Of a stretch of 64,000 nt of DNA, positions 34,576-42,605 are shown piece by piece. The notes below the pieces were generated by a model, which was not told the DNA's origin, did no database searches, and saw nothing but the letters and a program-made list of their open reading frames with translations. This stretch comes from a virus, in the IMG/VR virus record IMGVR_UViG_3300046689_000961, positions 1-64,000 of that record. One strand, written 5' to 3'. Made by a program: the position numbers and the translations under genes. Position 1 is the first letter of the stretch; each line of letters begins with the position of its first letter.

Positions 34576-35532
34576 CTAGATAGTGAAGAACCCGTCATGG
34601 GCACTCACGTCCGTCGCGCGCAGATCATACAACGCCTCTTCGTCGGCCGCCTCGGTCGCGTCCGGGCCGGTCGGGAGCGAGGTGGCTTCCTCGGCCGTGC
34701 AGGCCGTGTTGCGAAAGTCGGGGGTGCCGGCCTGGGTGGCTTCAGCCACCCGAGCGAGCACGCTTTTCTGCTCGCTCCGCCGACGGCGCCGATCTTCGAG
34801 CGGTTCCTGCTCCCCCGCTCGAAGCCGCCAGGTGCAGTAGTAGGCGATCGCCGCCGCCATGATGCGGTCGTCATGGGCGCCCTTGGCGGCCTCGGCTTCC
34901 CAGAGCGCGCCCTGCGTCTGGAAGTCTTTGAGTTCCTCGTGCAGGTGCGGCGAGTGCGTGATGAGGTCCGGGAGGCCGGTGACCGCGTCGCGGGTCGTGA
35001 GCGCCGTGCGGAACTTGTCGAGGAGGATCGGGCGGGTGCGCGTCGTCGTCATCCAGCCGATCTTGGTCGAGAACCGCGCCGACGGGTCGGCCGAGTCGTA
35101 GTACTCCCACCGGTAGAAGTGGGTGTACCCCAGGTGGAGTTGCAGCGTGTCCTGGGTCGACAGGCCGTGGTTGTTGCACTCGATGGCGACGAGCGCCTCG
35201 TACCCGGACTCGTCGCGGTACCAGTCGCCGAGCGCGAGGAGAATCGACGCGAATTCGGCCGGCGCGATGGTGTCACTGGCAAACTCGGCGACCTGCTCGT
35301 CGGGCTCGTCGATCGATCCCTGGCGCACGACTTGGGCGACCGAGCGATCGAGCCCGAGGCCGTCGCCGATGTCGGCGCCGATGACGTAGCGGTAGGTGCC
35401 ACGCCGGCGGGGCGGTTCATAGCAGAGGAGGAGATCCAGACCGAGGGACGTGGCCTCGGCGGTCTCGCGGAGTTCCTGCGCCGAGGGCACGCGGAAGCCC
35501 ATGCCGGCTGGGAGGATCAGGGGCTCGCTCAT
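34576..35532 (-). CDS. Terminase large subunit, nuclease part
   Basis: 318 residues from the ATG at 35532, which overlaps the ATPase stop by 4 nt; an in-frame start at 35574 is less likely. It shows the RNase H-fold terminase motifs: VIGADIGDGLGLDRSVAQVV (first Asp), ALVAIECNNHGLST (Glu), and GAHDDRIMAAAIAYY (last Asp pair). It would cut concatemeric DNA during packaging. In most phages this domain is fused to the ATPase; here it is a separate cistron. Confidence 0.85.
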   Translation of the reverse strand: MSEPLILPAGMGFRVPSAQELRETAEATSLGLDLLLCYEPPRRRGTYRYVIGADIGDGLGLDRSVAQVVRQGSIDEPDEQVAEFASDTIAPAEFASILLALGDWYRDESGYEALVAIECNNHGLSTQDTLQLHLGYTHFYRWEYYDSADPSARFSTKIGWMTTTRTRPILLDKFRTALTTRDAVTGLPDLITHSPHLHEELKDFQTQGALWEAEAAKGAHDDRIMAAAIAYYCTWRLRAGEQEPLEDRRRRRSEQKSVLARVAEATQAGTPDFRNTACTAEEATSLPTGPDATEAADEEALYDLRATDVSAHDGFFTI

Positions 35533-36842
35533 GGGCGTGGGGCGCCTGAGCGCCCCTCGTCGCTGCGTTCCCACGCTCTGAGGGTCGCGATGTCCTTAGC
35601 CGGCTCGATTTTCAGAATCCGCGGCGCGGTCTCCTGCCGGCGGACGGCCTCGAGGGTGGCGGCGGTAAAGACCGAGCGGCCCGAGTACTGAAACATCTCG
35701 GCGGGCGTCGCCGGGTACTCCTCGTAAAACTTGTACAGGTCGCCCTTCTCGGTGTACATGTCGCGCGTCTGCTCGTACCAGGCCAGCTGCTCACGCGTGA
35801 GCCGGATGGTCTTGCCGAAGAGCCACTCGGGGGATTCGCGCTCGACGGCCACCGCATGGGCGAGCGTGCCCGCGTCGGGCTGCCACGAGAGACTCGTCGG
35901 GACGGCCCAGTACTTCTCGGGCTCGACGTACCACGGGATGAAGATGTTGCGGAACCGCGTCTTCCCCCGCGCGGTCGCCGTCCAGTGCGTGTGCCACCAG
36001 TCGTGCCGGCCCTTGGCGGTGGATTCAAACCCGGCGAAGGACCGCGGGCGACGAGGAATCGCTGGGATTAACCCATCGTCGATCTGGTCGGGCTTCTCCC
36101 AGGTCGAGAGTTCCGAGAGGTGCACCCGGCCGAAGGTTTTGCCGCGGCCGATGTTGCCCTTGGCTTTGGCGTCGTCGGCCAAGCCGCCGCGAGACGACTT
36201 GCCCCAGGCGGTGCGGACTTCCGTCCGGTTGGTTGCGGTCGACCAGAACCGGCCGGTGTCGTAGGCCCCAAGCGTCGGCAGCAGCCACCACGGGAGTTCC
36301 TTGACGATGCCCTCGAAGAGGCTGAAGAGGTACTTCGACTGGTCCTCGACGTCGGCGGCGACGAGTCCCCGCAAGGCCGTTTGCGTCGTCGCGCCGTGCG
36401 CCATGATGACTTCCAGTTCGGTGGAGAGGCCCAGCTGGCGGGCTTTGCCGACGTTCACGAGGACGCCGTTTTGGCTGCCCGCGCGGAACTGGTCGATCTC
36501 CATGGCGGCGACGTGGTCGAGGAAGAGCTGCTGGCTCGCCCAGCGCGGATGGATGGGCGCGGCGTCCTGGGTCTCCTTCGTGATGACGGCCCAGGCGTCG
36601 CTCCAGTAGCGGTAGTCGAGCTTGGCGAGGAGCAGCTCGTGCGTGATGAAGTCGGACTCGGCTGACGTGAGGGCGCGCGAGGCGGGCTCGCCCTTTTTCT
36701 TCGGGGCGGCTGAGGCGAGCTGGTCGCGCATCGTCCAGCGTTCGTCGAGCGAGCGGCGGACGAGACGGCCGCCGGGCAGCGTCCCCTTCAGGGACGCACT
36801 GACCGCGCGTTCAGCGCGGTCGATGACCTCGGGGTGGAACAC
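35529..36842 (-). CDS. Terminase large subunit, ATPase part
   Basis: 437 residues from GTG. A terminase-type Walker A variant lies near residue 130 (NVGKARQLGLSTELEV), with an adenine-motif-like Gln upstream (HPRWASQQLF). The Walker B-like GRVHLSELSTWEKPD near 240 has the acidic pair, and a coupling motif-like FAGFESTAKG follows. Ends with the usual linker (EEYPATPAEMFQYSG) after which the nuclease domain normally continues; here the reading frame stops and the nuclease starts with ATGA. Powers DNA packaging at the portal. Confidence 0.85.
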   Translation of the reverse strand: MFHPEVIDRAERAVSASLKGTLPGGRLVRRSLDERWTMRDQLASAAPKKKGEPASRALTSAESDFITHELLLAKLDYRYWSDAWAVITKETQDAAPIHPRWASQQLFLDHVAAMEIDQFRAGSQNGVLVNVGKARQLGLSTELEVIMAHGATTQTALRGLVAADVEDQSKYLFSLFEGIVKELPWWLLPTLGAYDTGRFWSTATNRTEVRTAWGKSSRGGLADDAKAKGNIGRGKTFGRVHLSELSTWEKPDQIDDGLIPAIPRRPRSFAGFESTAKGRHDWWHTHWTATARGKTRFRNIFIPWYVEPEKYWAVPTSLSWQPDAGTLAHAVAVERESPEWLFGKTIRLTREQLAWYEQTRDMYTEKGDLYKFYEEYPATPAEMFQYSGRSVFTAATLEAVRRQETAPRILKIEPAKDIATLRAWERSDEGRSGAPRP

Positions 36843-36851
36843 GCGGCCAGT

Positions 36852-37052
36852 CTACGCTTTTGGATGGGCGGCGAGCCACGCCTCGTCGGTGGCAATCGAC
36901 GACGCGCAGGCCGAGAGGTACGCCGCGATGACCTCGGCGTCGGTCGGCGGGGCGACGCCGGGATTGCGCGACGCGAAGGCGGCCTTGAGGAAGCCGATGA
37001 GGGCCGGCAGCTCCTGGATGGCGATCGTGACGAGCGGGGCGGCGGCGCCCAT
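36852..37052 (-). CDS. Small Ala-rich protein
   Basis: 66 residues; hydrophobic-amphipathic N-terminal helix (LVTIAIQELPALIGFLKAAF) then an acidic helix (DAEVIAAYLSACASSIATDE). Its start overlaps the preceding stop by 1 nt. Lies in the small-membrane-protein cluster before terminase. Unknown function. Confidence 0.5.
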   Translation of the reverse strand: MGAAAPLVTIAIQELPALIGFLKAAFASRNPGVAPPTDAEVIAAYLSACASSIATDEAWLAAHPKA

Positions 37053-37486
37053 TAGCTGAGTCCTGCGATGAGGGTCTGGAGGAGGACGAGGTACGGCGCG
37101 ATGACGTGCTGCTGGGCCGGGGTGAGCGTCTTACTGAACTCGGTCACGGCGGTCGAGACGGCCACCTGCCAACCCTGATCGGTCGCCTGCAACGTCTTGA
37201 TCGTCGCCTCGTGGAACTGCACCACCAGCCGCGTGTCGTCGGTCGAGAGCACGGGCGGCGTCTGCGCATTGGCGAGGATGGCGGTGTCCCGCACGAGGTC
37301 GAGCGCCTTCACGACGCGCGTCTTGTTGAAGGCGGTCGCGCCGGCCGGCGAGAGGTTCGGGGGCGTCGTCGGGCAGGCCGTGAAGACGATCACGCTGAAG
37401 AGGATGAACGCCGCCAGCGGCGCGGCGACCAGCACCTCGGGGCGACGGCCGATGAGGGTATCGAGTCGGCGCAATAGGAGACGCAT
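37052..37486 (-). CDS. Membrane or lipoprotein-like protein of the lysis cluster
   Basis: 144 residues. A basic N-terminus (RLLLRRLDTLIGRRP) is followed by a hydrophobic helix ending VIVFTACPTTPP, a lipobox-like site. The remaining ~100 residues are helical (VVQFHEATIKTLQATDQGWQ). This layout would fit an outer-membrane spanin-like lipoprotein if the host has two membranes, or a plain membrane protein if not. Neighbours are holin-like genes. Confidence 0.45.
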   Translation of the reverse strand: MRLLLRRLDTLIGRRPEVLVAAPLAAFILFSVIVFTACPTTPPNLSPAGATAFNKTRVVKALDLVRDTAILANAQTPPVLSTDDTRLVVQFHEATIKTLQATDQGWQVAVSTAVTEFSKTLTPAQQHVIAPYLVLLQTLIAGLS

Positions 37487-37488
37487 AA

Positions 37489-37716
37489 CTACTGCCCATC
37501 CTTCGGCATGAGGTGGAGCGACTGAGCGACGGCCGCCGTGGCCGACCCTTCGGTCGGGGCGCCGGCGACGAGCGCCACGACGAACGAGCCGATCATGCCA
37601 ATCACCGCGCCGATGAACGGCGGGTGCGTGGCCTCGACCCAGGTGGGGAGCGTCGAGACGAGGGCCGACAGCGCGGTGAAGAAGGCCCCGAGGGCCACCC
37701 AGTGCAAGGTGCGCAT
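37489..37716 (-). CDS. Holin-like small membrane protein
   Basis: 75 residues with two hydrophobic segments (about 5-25 and 33-52) and a short polar tail. A TAGACT box lies 10 nt upstream of the ATG without a Shine-Dalgarno sequence. Size and topology fit class II holins, but holins cannot be proved by sequence. Confidence 0.5.
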   Translation of the reverse strand: MRTLHWVALGAFFTALSALVSTLPTWVEATHPPFIGAVIGMIGSFVVALVAGAPTEGSATAAVAQSLHLMPKDGQ

Positions 37717-37752
37717 ATGGGCCGAGAGTCTACCAGAGATGCGACGGAAGGG

Positions 37753-37766
37753 AAGCCCCCCGGGGG
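37753..37766. terminator. GC-rich palindrome in intergenic gap
   Basis: GCCCCCCGGGGGGC is a perfect 14-nt palindrome in the 121-bp gap 37717-37837 between two leftward membrane-protein genes. Nothing else coding was seen in the gap. Possible attenuator; no T-run on either side. Confidence 0.3.
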
Positions 37767-37837
37767 GCCGTCCATGGGGTCCGCCTCGGGGTGAGGTGGC
37801 CCAGTCCCGTCGGCGACCCGCCCGGGGGAAGGCGAAC

Positions 37838-38038
37838 CTAGCGCAACCGGGGAATCTGCGGGTCGTAGTGGGTGAGGCCGAGCGCGGTCGCCAGCGTCAC
37901 CAGAATCACGAGAATCGCGACGCCCCAGATGACCTGCTGGACCAGCACCGGCGCCTCGAACTTCTTCGCGATGAGGACAGCGAACCACGCGAGGACCACA
38001 CACACGATGACGAGGAGGAAGAACTCGACGATGCCCAT
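37838..38038 (-). CDS. Small two-helix membrane protein (holin-like)
   Basis: 66 residues from MGIVEFF; a longer in-frame reading to 38185 runs back into the preceding gene. Two strong hydrophobic segments (about 4-23 and 32-54) with a short KKFEAP loop. GAGA precedes the ATG. Second holin-like protein of the cluster. Confidence 0.55.
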   Translation of the reverse strand: MGIVEFFLLVIVCVVLAWFAVLIAKKFEAPVLVQQVIWGVAILVILVTLATALGLTHYDPQIPRLR

Positions 38039-38069
38039 GGGGTCTCCTGTCCGGGGATGCGGGGGCAGT

Positions 38070-39083
38070 CTACGCGATGAGGCTGTTCGGGACCATGGCC
38101 CGGAGATACGCCCGGTCGTGCTCGATGCCGGCCGGGGTACACCACCCGCGCACGTCGTAATACGTCGCCCACTCCATGCACTCATGGAGGATGGGGCCGC
38201 GGGCGCTGTCGGCGAAGTACCCCGGCGGGTTCGGGTCGTCGTGCGCGGGCTGGTCGGGCGGCCGATTGTACGGGTCGTCGGGATAGCGCAGCCGGCCGTT
38301 AATCTGCCACACGTTGTCGTCGTGGACCAAGCACTGGGTGTCGCCGCCCTGGCCGTTGTACTCGCTCGCGACGATGTCGTAGGCGGCCATCTGCGTGCCG
38401 ACGCCGTAGTTGAGCGCGCCGTCGCCGAGCGGCGGGTGGCCGATGTCGTGCTCGAGCGCGAGCACCGCGTGCGGGTATTTCACCCGCACGGTGGCCTCGA
38501 AGAGGGCCCCGAAGGCCGCGACCTGCTCGGGCGACCAGCCGTAGAAGATGGCGTCGTACCCCGGGATGAACTGGATGAACTGGGCCCGCCAGCCGAGCGA
38601 GGCGACCACGCGCTCGAAGTTCGCCATGAGCCAGGCGTGGCCGTAGGTCCGGCCGACCGGGTCGTTGTACCCCGGGCCGGCGCCTTGGCCGTCACCGGCG
38701 AGGAACAACCGGACGTACCCGTACGGGAGAATCTCGTCGATGAGCGCGTTGAGGCTCGGGAGGTCCTGGCTGAAGTCGACGCCCGGGAACTGCGCATACG
38801 GCTGGTCCGATTCCAGATACGCGCCCGACAGCGACACGCCATAGAGGCGGTCGCCGGCGGCCTGCTTGACGGCGTACACCTTCGGGCGGTCGGCCTTCGC
38901 AATCCACGCGAGCGCCGGCTCGAACCAGCCGGTGTTCGGCGGCATGGGGAGCCCTGGGACGCGCAGCCCCTGGAAATGCCACGGGGCGCGCATGAGGGTC
39001 ATCCGGTCGGGTGGGGCGGGGGGCCGAGGCCCGCGGCCGTGCCCCCGACCCATGTAGTACGGCGCCAGTGAGAGGAGCGCCAC
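38070..39083 (-). CDS. Protein of unknown function, possibly a glycosidase-like fold
   Basis: 337 residues, GTG start after a TAG-CCC linker. Alternating strands and helices (VRLFLAGDG; AQFIQFIPGYDAIFYG; AVLALEHDIGHPPLG; DIVASEYNGQGG; LHECMEWATYYD) suggest a TIM-barrel-like enzyme, with Glu/His-rich strand ends that could be catalytic. Flanked by holin-like genes, so a lysin that cuts cell-wall sugar is the most economical idea. No family motif was recognised with confidence; an exopolysaccharide depolymerase or structural protein is also possible. Confidence 0.35.
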   Translation of the reverse strand: MALLSLAPYYMGRGHGRGPRPPAPPDRMTLMRAPWHFQGLRVPGLPMPPNTGWFEPALAWIAKADRPKVYAVKQAAGDRLYGVSLSGAYLESDQPYAQFPGVDFSQDLPSLNALIDEILPYGYVRLFLAGDGQGAGPGYNDPVGRTYGHAWLMANFERVVASLGWRAQFIQFIPGYDAIFYGWSPEQVAAFGALFEATVRVKYPHAVLALEHDIGHPPLGDGALNYGVGTQMAAYDIVASEYNGQGGDTQCLVHDDNVWQINGRLRYPDDPYNRPPDQPAHDDPNPPGYFADSARGPILHECMEWATYYDVRGWCTPAGIEHDRAYLRAMVPNSLIA

Positions 39084-39086
39084 GGG

Positions 39087-39488
39087 CTAGACCGCGCCGG
39101 CGACCTGGTCGCTCCGCGTCACCGAGTAATCGAACGCCGGCGGGTTCCCGCCCGTGAGCGCGAACCAGTCGAAGCCCGGCTGGGCGGTGACCTTCGCCCC
39201 ATCGAACACGAGAATGGCTTCCTGCGGGAAGCTCGGCGCGGTGTCCGGGCCGCCCACCCGCCCGGCGCCGGTCTTCGCGTCGAACACGTAGAAGCTGCCG
39301 TCCGAGATGAAGACGTACCGGGCCCCGCCGCCGGCGCCTGAGTTGGCCTCGCCGACGTAAAACAACCCGCCGCGCAGTTTCGTCTGCGGGTAGGTGAGAC
39401 TGCCGTCAATCTTCGGCGTGAAGGGATTCACCTGCATGAGGCAGGGAATCGACGGCCCGAGCGGCGACGGGGCGAGGTGGTCGGCCAT
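39087..39488 (-). CDS. Unknown protein in the lysis-like cluster
   Basis: 133 residues, beta-rich (GGLFYVGEANSGAGGGARYV; SFYVFDAKTGAGRVGG). No membrane segment. Gene order places it between a coiled-coil membrane protein and the putative glycosidase-like protein. Function unknown. Confidence 0.45.
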   Translation of the reverse strand: MADHLAPSPLGPSIPCLMQVNPFTPKIDGSLTYPQTKLRGGLFYVGEANSGAGGGARYVFISDGSFYVFDAKTGAGRVGGPDTAPSFPQEAILVFDGAKVTAQPGFDWFALTGGNPPAFDYSVTRSDQVAGAV

Positions 39489-39500
39489 GGAGGGGCTCGC

Positions 39501-39746
39501 CTACGGCGTGGTCGTGACGGGCGGCACGAGCTGGTTGATGGACGCGGTGTTGGCGTCGATGCCGGCCTTGACCGTATCGAGGTCCGCTTCGGTGGCCGCG
39601 CCGGGGGTTGGAATGCGGGCGGCGAGCGCCACGATGGCGGCCGTCTGGGTGGTGATCGCGTCGTTCACGTCTGCGAGCTTGGCCATGGTGAGCACTCCAA
39701 AGACGATGACGGTGAGGAGAATGGCGGCGAGGAAGCCGACAACCAC
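39501..39746 (-). CDS. Membrane-anchored coiled-coil protein
   Basis: 81 residues: N-terminal hydrophobic helix (VVGFLAAILLTVIVFGVLTM) then a heptad-like segment (LADVNDAITTQTAAIVALAA ... DLDTVKAGIDANTASINQL). Topology fits an inner-membrane spanin-like or holin-accessory protein. The start codon is not certain; TTG or GTG alternatives lie nearby. Confidence 0.45.
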   Translation of the reverse strand: MVVGFLAAILLTVIVFGVLTMAKLADVNDAITTQTAAIVALAARIPTPGAATEADLDTVKAGIDANTASINQLVPPVTTTP

Positions 39747-39790
39747 GATGGCGGGAGGATAACGCGCGCGTGTGACGATTGTCTAGCGGG

Positions 39791-40120
39791 CTACGTGTGC
39801 CGTTCAGATCGGGGCGCGTACCGCTCGCTCAGCCACCCGCCGCGCAGCCGGATTTCCGTCGTGAGCGTCGTAATCGCCGACGTGTTTTCCTTCACCACGT
39901 CGGTGAGCAGATCCGTCTGCTGCTGCTGATTGGCGAGCCGGTCTTTCATGTCGCGCCGGTAGAACATGAACATGAAGGCGGCCAGGATCCCGCCGACCCC
40001 GAGCGAGGCGCACCACTTCGCAAAGTCGGTCCAGTCCTGCGACATCAGCCACCGCTCCATCGCGACGAGGGCTACGACGGCGATGGACCCGACCGCGTAG
40101 CGCGTGGCCCTCGCGGTCAT
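39791..40120 (-). CDS. Holin/hemolysin XhlA-like membrane coiled-coil protein
   Basis: 109 residues. Two hydrophobic stretches (about 7-25 and 35-54) are followed by a charged coiled coil (RRDMKDRLANQQQQTDLLTD ... NTSAITTL). This resembles small phage membrane proteins annotated as holin-like. Overlaps the preceding stop by 4 nt (40117-40120). Confidence 0.5.
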   Translation of the reverse strand: MTARATRYAVGSIAVVALVAMERWLMSQDWTDFAKWCASLGVGGILAAFMFMFYRRDMKDRLANQQQQTDLLTDVVKENTSAITTLTTEIRLRGGWLSERYAPRSERHT

Positions 40121-40971
40121 GGGAGCGACTCCGATGACGACAACGACGCTGAGGGTGCGGTCGTTGTATCACAGGTAAGGTTTCGGTTGGACGCGTCGGG
40201 CGCTTCTGTCATGTCAGCCTCGGCGACGACGGTGCCGTCCACGACGCCACGGGCGTCGGCCTCGGGCGAGTCGTCCTCGCTCGCCCGTCCATACAAGATG
40301 CGGTCCACGGCCGTGATCAGCCGATCGTAGGCTTGGCTGGGCACGAGGGGCGCCGCCGGTGCGACATTCACCCCCACGTTGGTGGTAATGCCCCCACCGC
40401 CTTTGCTCACGAGCTTCGTCATCTCGAAGAAGAGCTTCTGGCGCTCGAGTTCGGGGAGCTGGCGGATCGTGCCAAGCGCGTTACAGGTCTCGCAGGGGGA
40501 CGGGCGACCGTCGGGCGTGGTCGGCGCGAGCGAGCCCGTGCCGTTACACGCGCGACACGTCTCGTCGTACGGCGCCGACCGGGTGGCCAGATCCTCGACG
40601 GCCGCCGGGGCCGCCTGCGCGAGCCGGTAGACCGAGAGGACCGCCATCTTGGCGTAGGTGCCTTGCTTGAAGGCTTCGAGGAGTTCGCCGAGCGTCACCC
40701 CGCCACGCGCGCACAGGACCGCGAGATCGGTCGCGTCTTCCCGGGGGTCGGCGATGAGGCCGACCACATAGTCGAGCGCGCTCGACGGCGGCGCTTGGAG
40801 CATCGCCTCGATGAGTTTCACGCGGCCACCGACCGCCGCTTCAAAGGCGCGGACCGCGGCGACCGCGCCCGGCTGGGCGTAGACCCGGCTGGTCTCGCGA
40901 GCGGCCAAGGCGTCGCCCTCGCGCTTCGAGGCGGTGGAGACGAGGGAGAGCGCGCGGGTGGGCGGCCGCAT
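40117..40971 (-). CDS. DnaJ-type zinc-motif protein, candidate small terminase
   Basis: 284 residues. Helical N-terminal ~130 residues (DLAVLCARGGVTLGELLEAF) precede a DnaJ-like zinc motif, CRACNGTGSLAP...CETCNALGTI (about 139-168), and a helix ERQKLFFEMTKLVSKGGG. I recall similar helix-plus-CxxCxGxG proteins beside terminase genes, where they are candidates for DNA recognition in packaging. A TAGAAT box lies 9 nt before the ATG without a Shine-Dalgarno sequence. Confidence 0.45.
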   Translation of the reverse strand: MRPPTRALSLVSTASKREGDALAARETSRVYAQPGAVAAVRAFEAAVGGRVKLIEAMLQAPPSSALDYVVGLIADPREDATDLAVLCARGGVTLGELLEAFKQGTYAKMAVLSVYRLAQAAPAAVEDLATRSAPYDETCRACNGTGSLAPTTPDGRPSPCETCNALGTIRQLPELERQKLFFEMTKLVSKGGGGITTNVGVNVAPAAPLVPSQAYDRLITAVDRILYGRASEDDSPEADARGVVDGTVVAEADMTEAPDASNRNLTCDTTTAPSASLSSSESLP

Positions 40972-40989
40972 CGGTGGGGCATTCTACCG

Positions 40990-41307
40990 CTACTCGCGCG
41001 CGCGAGGCGAGATCGGTGGGAGCGGCGCGGCGGCCGTTTCACTCAGCGCGCCGATCAACGTGTAGCCGGCCTCAAACGCGGCGGCTGGCGAGAACGATTG
41101 GTACCCGTCCTCGTACACGACGAAGTAGCCGCCGACCTGCGGGTCGTGCTTGGCCGCGTAGCTGGGCGGCACGAGCCACGGTACCGTCGTCCCATCCGGC
41201 CATCCCAGCAGGAGCCGCCCCAAGCCGCCCATCGTCGGATGCAGGTCGATGCGGACGATCTTGGCGGCGCGCACGACTTTGTGGCAGCGGTACTGCGGTA
41301 ACTCCAT
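40990..41307 (-). CDS. Conserved small phage protein
   Basis: 105 residues. Segments ELPQYRCHKVVRAAKIVRID and GYFVVYEDGYQSFSPAAAFE belong to a common small phage/bacterial protein pattern of unknown function, often near packaging or lysis genes. GGAG lies upstream of the ATG. Confidence 0.6.
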   Translation of the reverse strand: MELPQYRCHKVVRAAKIVRIDLHPTMGGLGRLLLGWPDGTTVPWLVPPSYAAKHDPQVGGYFVVYEDGYQSFSPAAAFEAGYTLIGALSETAAAPLPPISPRARE

Positions 41308-41316
41308 GGCCTCTCC

Positions 41317-41628
41317 TTAGCGACGCACGAACGGCAGCGGCGACACGTCTTCGGGCGGAATCTCCTCCCGCGCGGTCAGGCCGTCCAGCTCCCGCAGGAT
41401 TTCCTCGGGCTCGGGGTCGCGATTGAGGTGCCGGCGCAGCCGCGTCTCAATCTCGTACGCCGCGGCCATGCGCCGGTCGTCCACGTAGGTAATGGCGGCG
41501 GTCGCTTCGTCTTCCGGGGAGACGGGGAGCGGGACGAACTTCCCCTCGGCCACGTTGGCGAGCCGTTCGAGCGCGTCGGCGATCCGGTCGAGGCTGCGCG
41601 AACTGCGGAGGAGGTCGGCCAGGCTCAT
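41317..41628 (-). CDS. Small helical acidic protein
   Basis: 103 residues from MSLADLLR; this ATG overlaps the preceding stop by 4 nt, so the longer in-frame reading to 41664 is rejected. Mostly helical (RSLDRIADALERLANVAEGK; YEIETRLRRHLNRDPEPEEI). Unknown function. Confidence 0.5.
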   Translation of the reverse strand: MSLADLLRSSRSLDRIADALERLANVAEGKFVPLPVSPEDEATAAITYVDDRRMAAAYEIETRLRRHLNRDPEPEEILRELDGLTAREEIPPEDVSPLPFVRR

Positions 41629-41894
41629 GGCGTGGGCGGGCGATAGGCCGTGTGCCAAGCACACGCCGTCCGTTCGGTGCAGCCACAGTCACGAAAGCTC
41701 GTGAGCAGGTCGAAGGCCGCGTCAAGGTCGTGGGCGAACTCCGGCGACCGTTCGAGGTGTGTCAGCTCCGTGAGCGGCGGCGCCCCCGGGTCAATGGGCA
41801 CGTTGACGAAGAAGGCCGTGCCATCGCTGCGGCGCGCCCAGAGTTTCAGATGCGTCCACGTCCGATCCGCCACTTTCACCAGGTCGGCGCTCAT
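41625..41894 (-). CDS. Small conserved-looking protein
   Basis: 89 residues; WTHLKLWARRSDGTAFFVNV near the start and a Cys pair CGCTERTACAWH near the C-terminus that could bind metal. Coupled on both sides by 4-nt overlaps. Unknown function. Confidence 0.5.
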   Translation of the reverse strand: MSADLVKVADRTWTHLKLWARRSDGTAFFVNVPIDPGAPPLTELTHLERSPEFAHDLDAAFDLLTSFRDCGCTERTACAWHTAYRPPTP

Positions 41895-42214
41895 CTGATC
41901 GTCTCGTCGAGCGTCACACCCTCGGGCGGCGTGGCCGTGATCCTCGGCGCCGGCCGCGAGAGGCGCAGCTCCACGCCGAACCCGTACGCCGCGGCCACCT
42001 TGATAATCGTCTGGAGCTTCGCGCGGCCGTGTTCCACGCGGAACCGATGGGCCGAGTTCAGCCCGGCCGGGTGGCCGTACAGCCGGTACAGCTGCCGGAA
42101 CTCGTCACCCAGTTTGGCGAGGACCGCATCGGCGGCCGGGTCGGGCGCGGCTGGGCCCCGGCGACGGGGCCCCCCGCGAGGCGTCCGCGCCTCGCCCGCC
42201 TCACGCGTGGACAT
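41891..42214 (-). CDS. HTH (Cro/C1-like) regulator candidate
   Basis: 107 residues from ATG at 42214, which has AAGGG upstream; TTG at 42232 is an alternative. After a basic, disordered N-terminus, residues ~40-90 (LGDEFRQLYRLYG ... HRFRVEHGRAKLQTIIKVAAAYGFGVEL) fit the helix-turn-helix scaffold of XRE-type proteins. Overlaps the previous gene by 14 nt. May regulate the late operon in which it is second. Confidence 0.5.
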   Translation of the reverse strand: MSTREAGEARTPRGGPRRRGPAAPDPAADAVLAKLGDEFRQLYRLYGHPAGLNSAHRFRVEHGRAKLQTIIKVAAAYGFGVELRLSRPAPRITATPPEGVTLDETIR

Positions 42215-42512
42215 GAATCCCTTCGTCCTCAAGCGCGCTCACCGGATGGAGCACGCCCGGCCGCAGCGCGAAGAGCTTCCCATGCGTTGCGCAGCAATCC
42301 CCCACCGGCGCGACGCGCTCAATCCCGTACTCGACGCCCGGCGGGATCCAGGCGGCCTGCTCCACGAGGCGGACCACCGCCTCGAGGTCGTCGGGCCCGC
42401 CCCGCACGACCATGACCTTCGGCTCGGCCCAGTCGACATGGGACAGCGCGACCCAATAGAGGTGGGTCGGCGTCGCCAGGTCGATGGCGTCGGGCGTCTT
42501 GTAGACGGTCAT
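42201..42512 (-). CDS. First gene of the late leftward operon, unknown function
   Basis: 103 residues from MTVYKTPDAID. The in-frame reading to 42635 would run through the inverted-repeat leader and is rejected. Globular alpha/beta look (HLYWVALSHVDWAEPKVMVV; DLEAVVRLVEQAAWIPPGVE). Preceded by a ~330-nt structured leader from the promoter at 42850-42879. Confidence 0.5.
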   Translation of the reverse strand: MTVYKTPDAIDLATPTHLYWVALSHVDWAEPKVMVVRGGPDDLEAVVRLVEQAAWIPPGVEYGIERVAPVGDCCATHGKLFALRPGVLHPVSALEDEGIHVHA

Positions 42513-42562
42513 GGTCGTGGGCGACTCAGGTGGTTGCACAGCGAATGCCAGCGTCGCGGGTG

Positions 42563-42582
42563 GACGCCCCGTGAGGGGCGTC
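42563..42582. repeat. GTGA tetraloop hairpin with alternative partner
   Basis: GACGCCCC, GTGA, GGGGCGTC: an 8-bp perfect stem with a GNRA-type loop when read on the plus strand. The segment 42562-42569 also complements 42590-42597, so two structures exclude each other. Lies 50 nt upstream of the first late-operon gene. Confidence 0.6.
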
Positions 42583-42605
42583 ACCGAGTGGGCGTCCTCG
42601 CCCCT

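Noticed and set aside
35529-35574. Pseudogene interpretation of the terminase
   Set aside because: Both parts keep all catalytic residues and are joined by a clean ATGA overlap.
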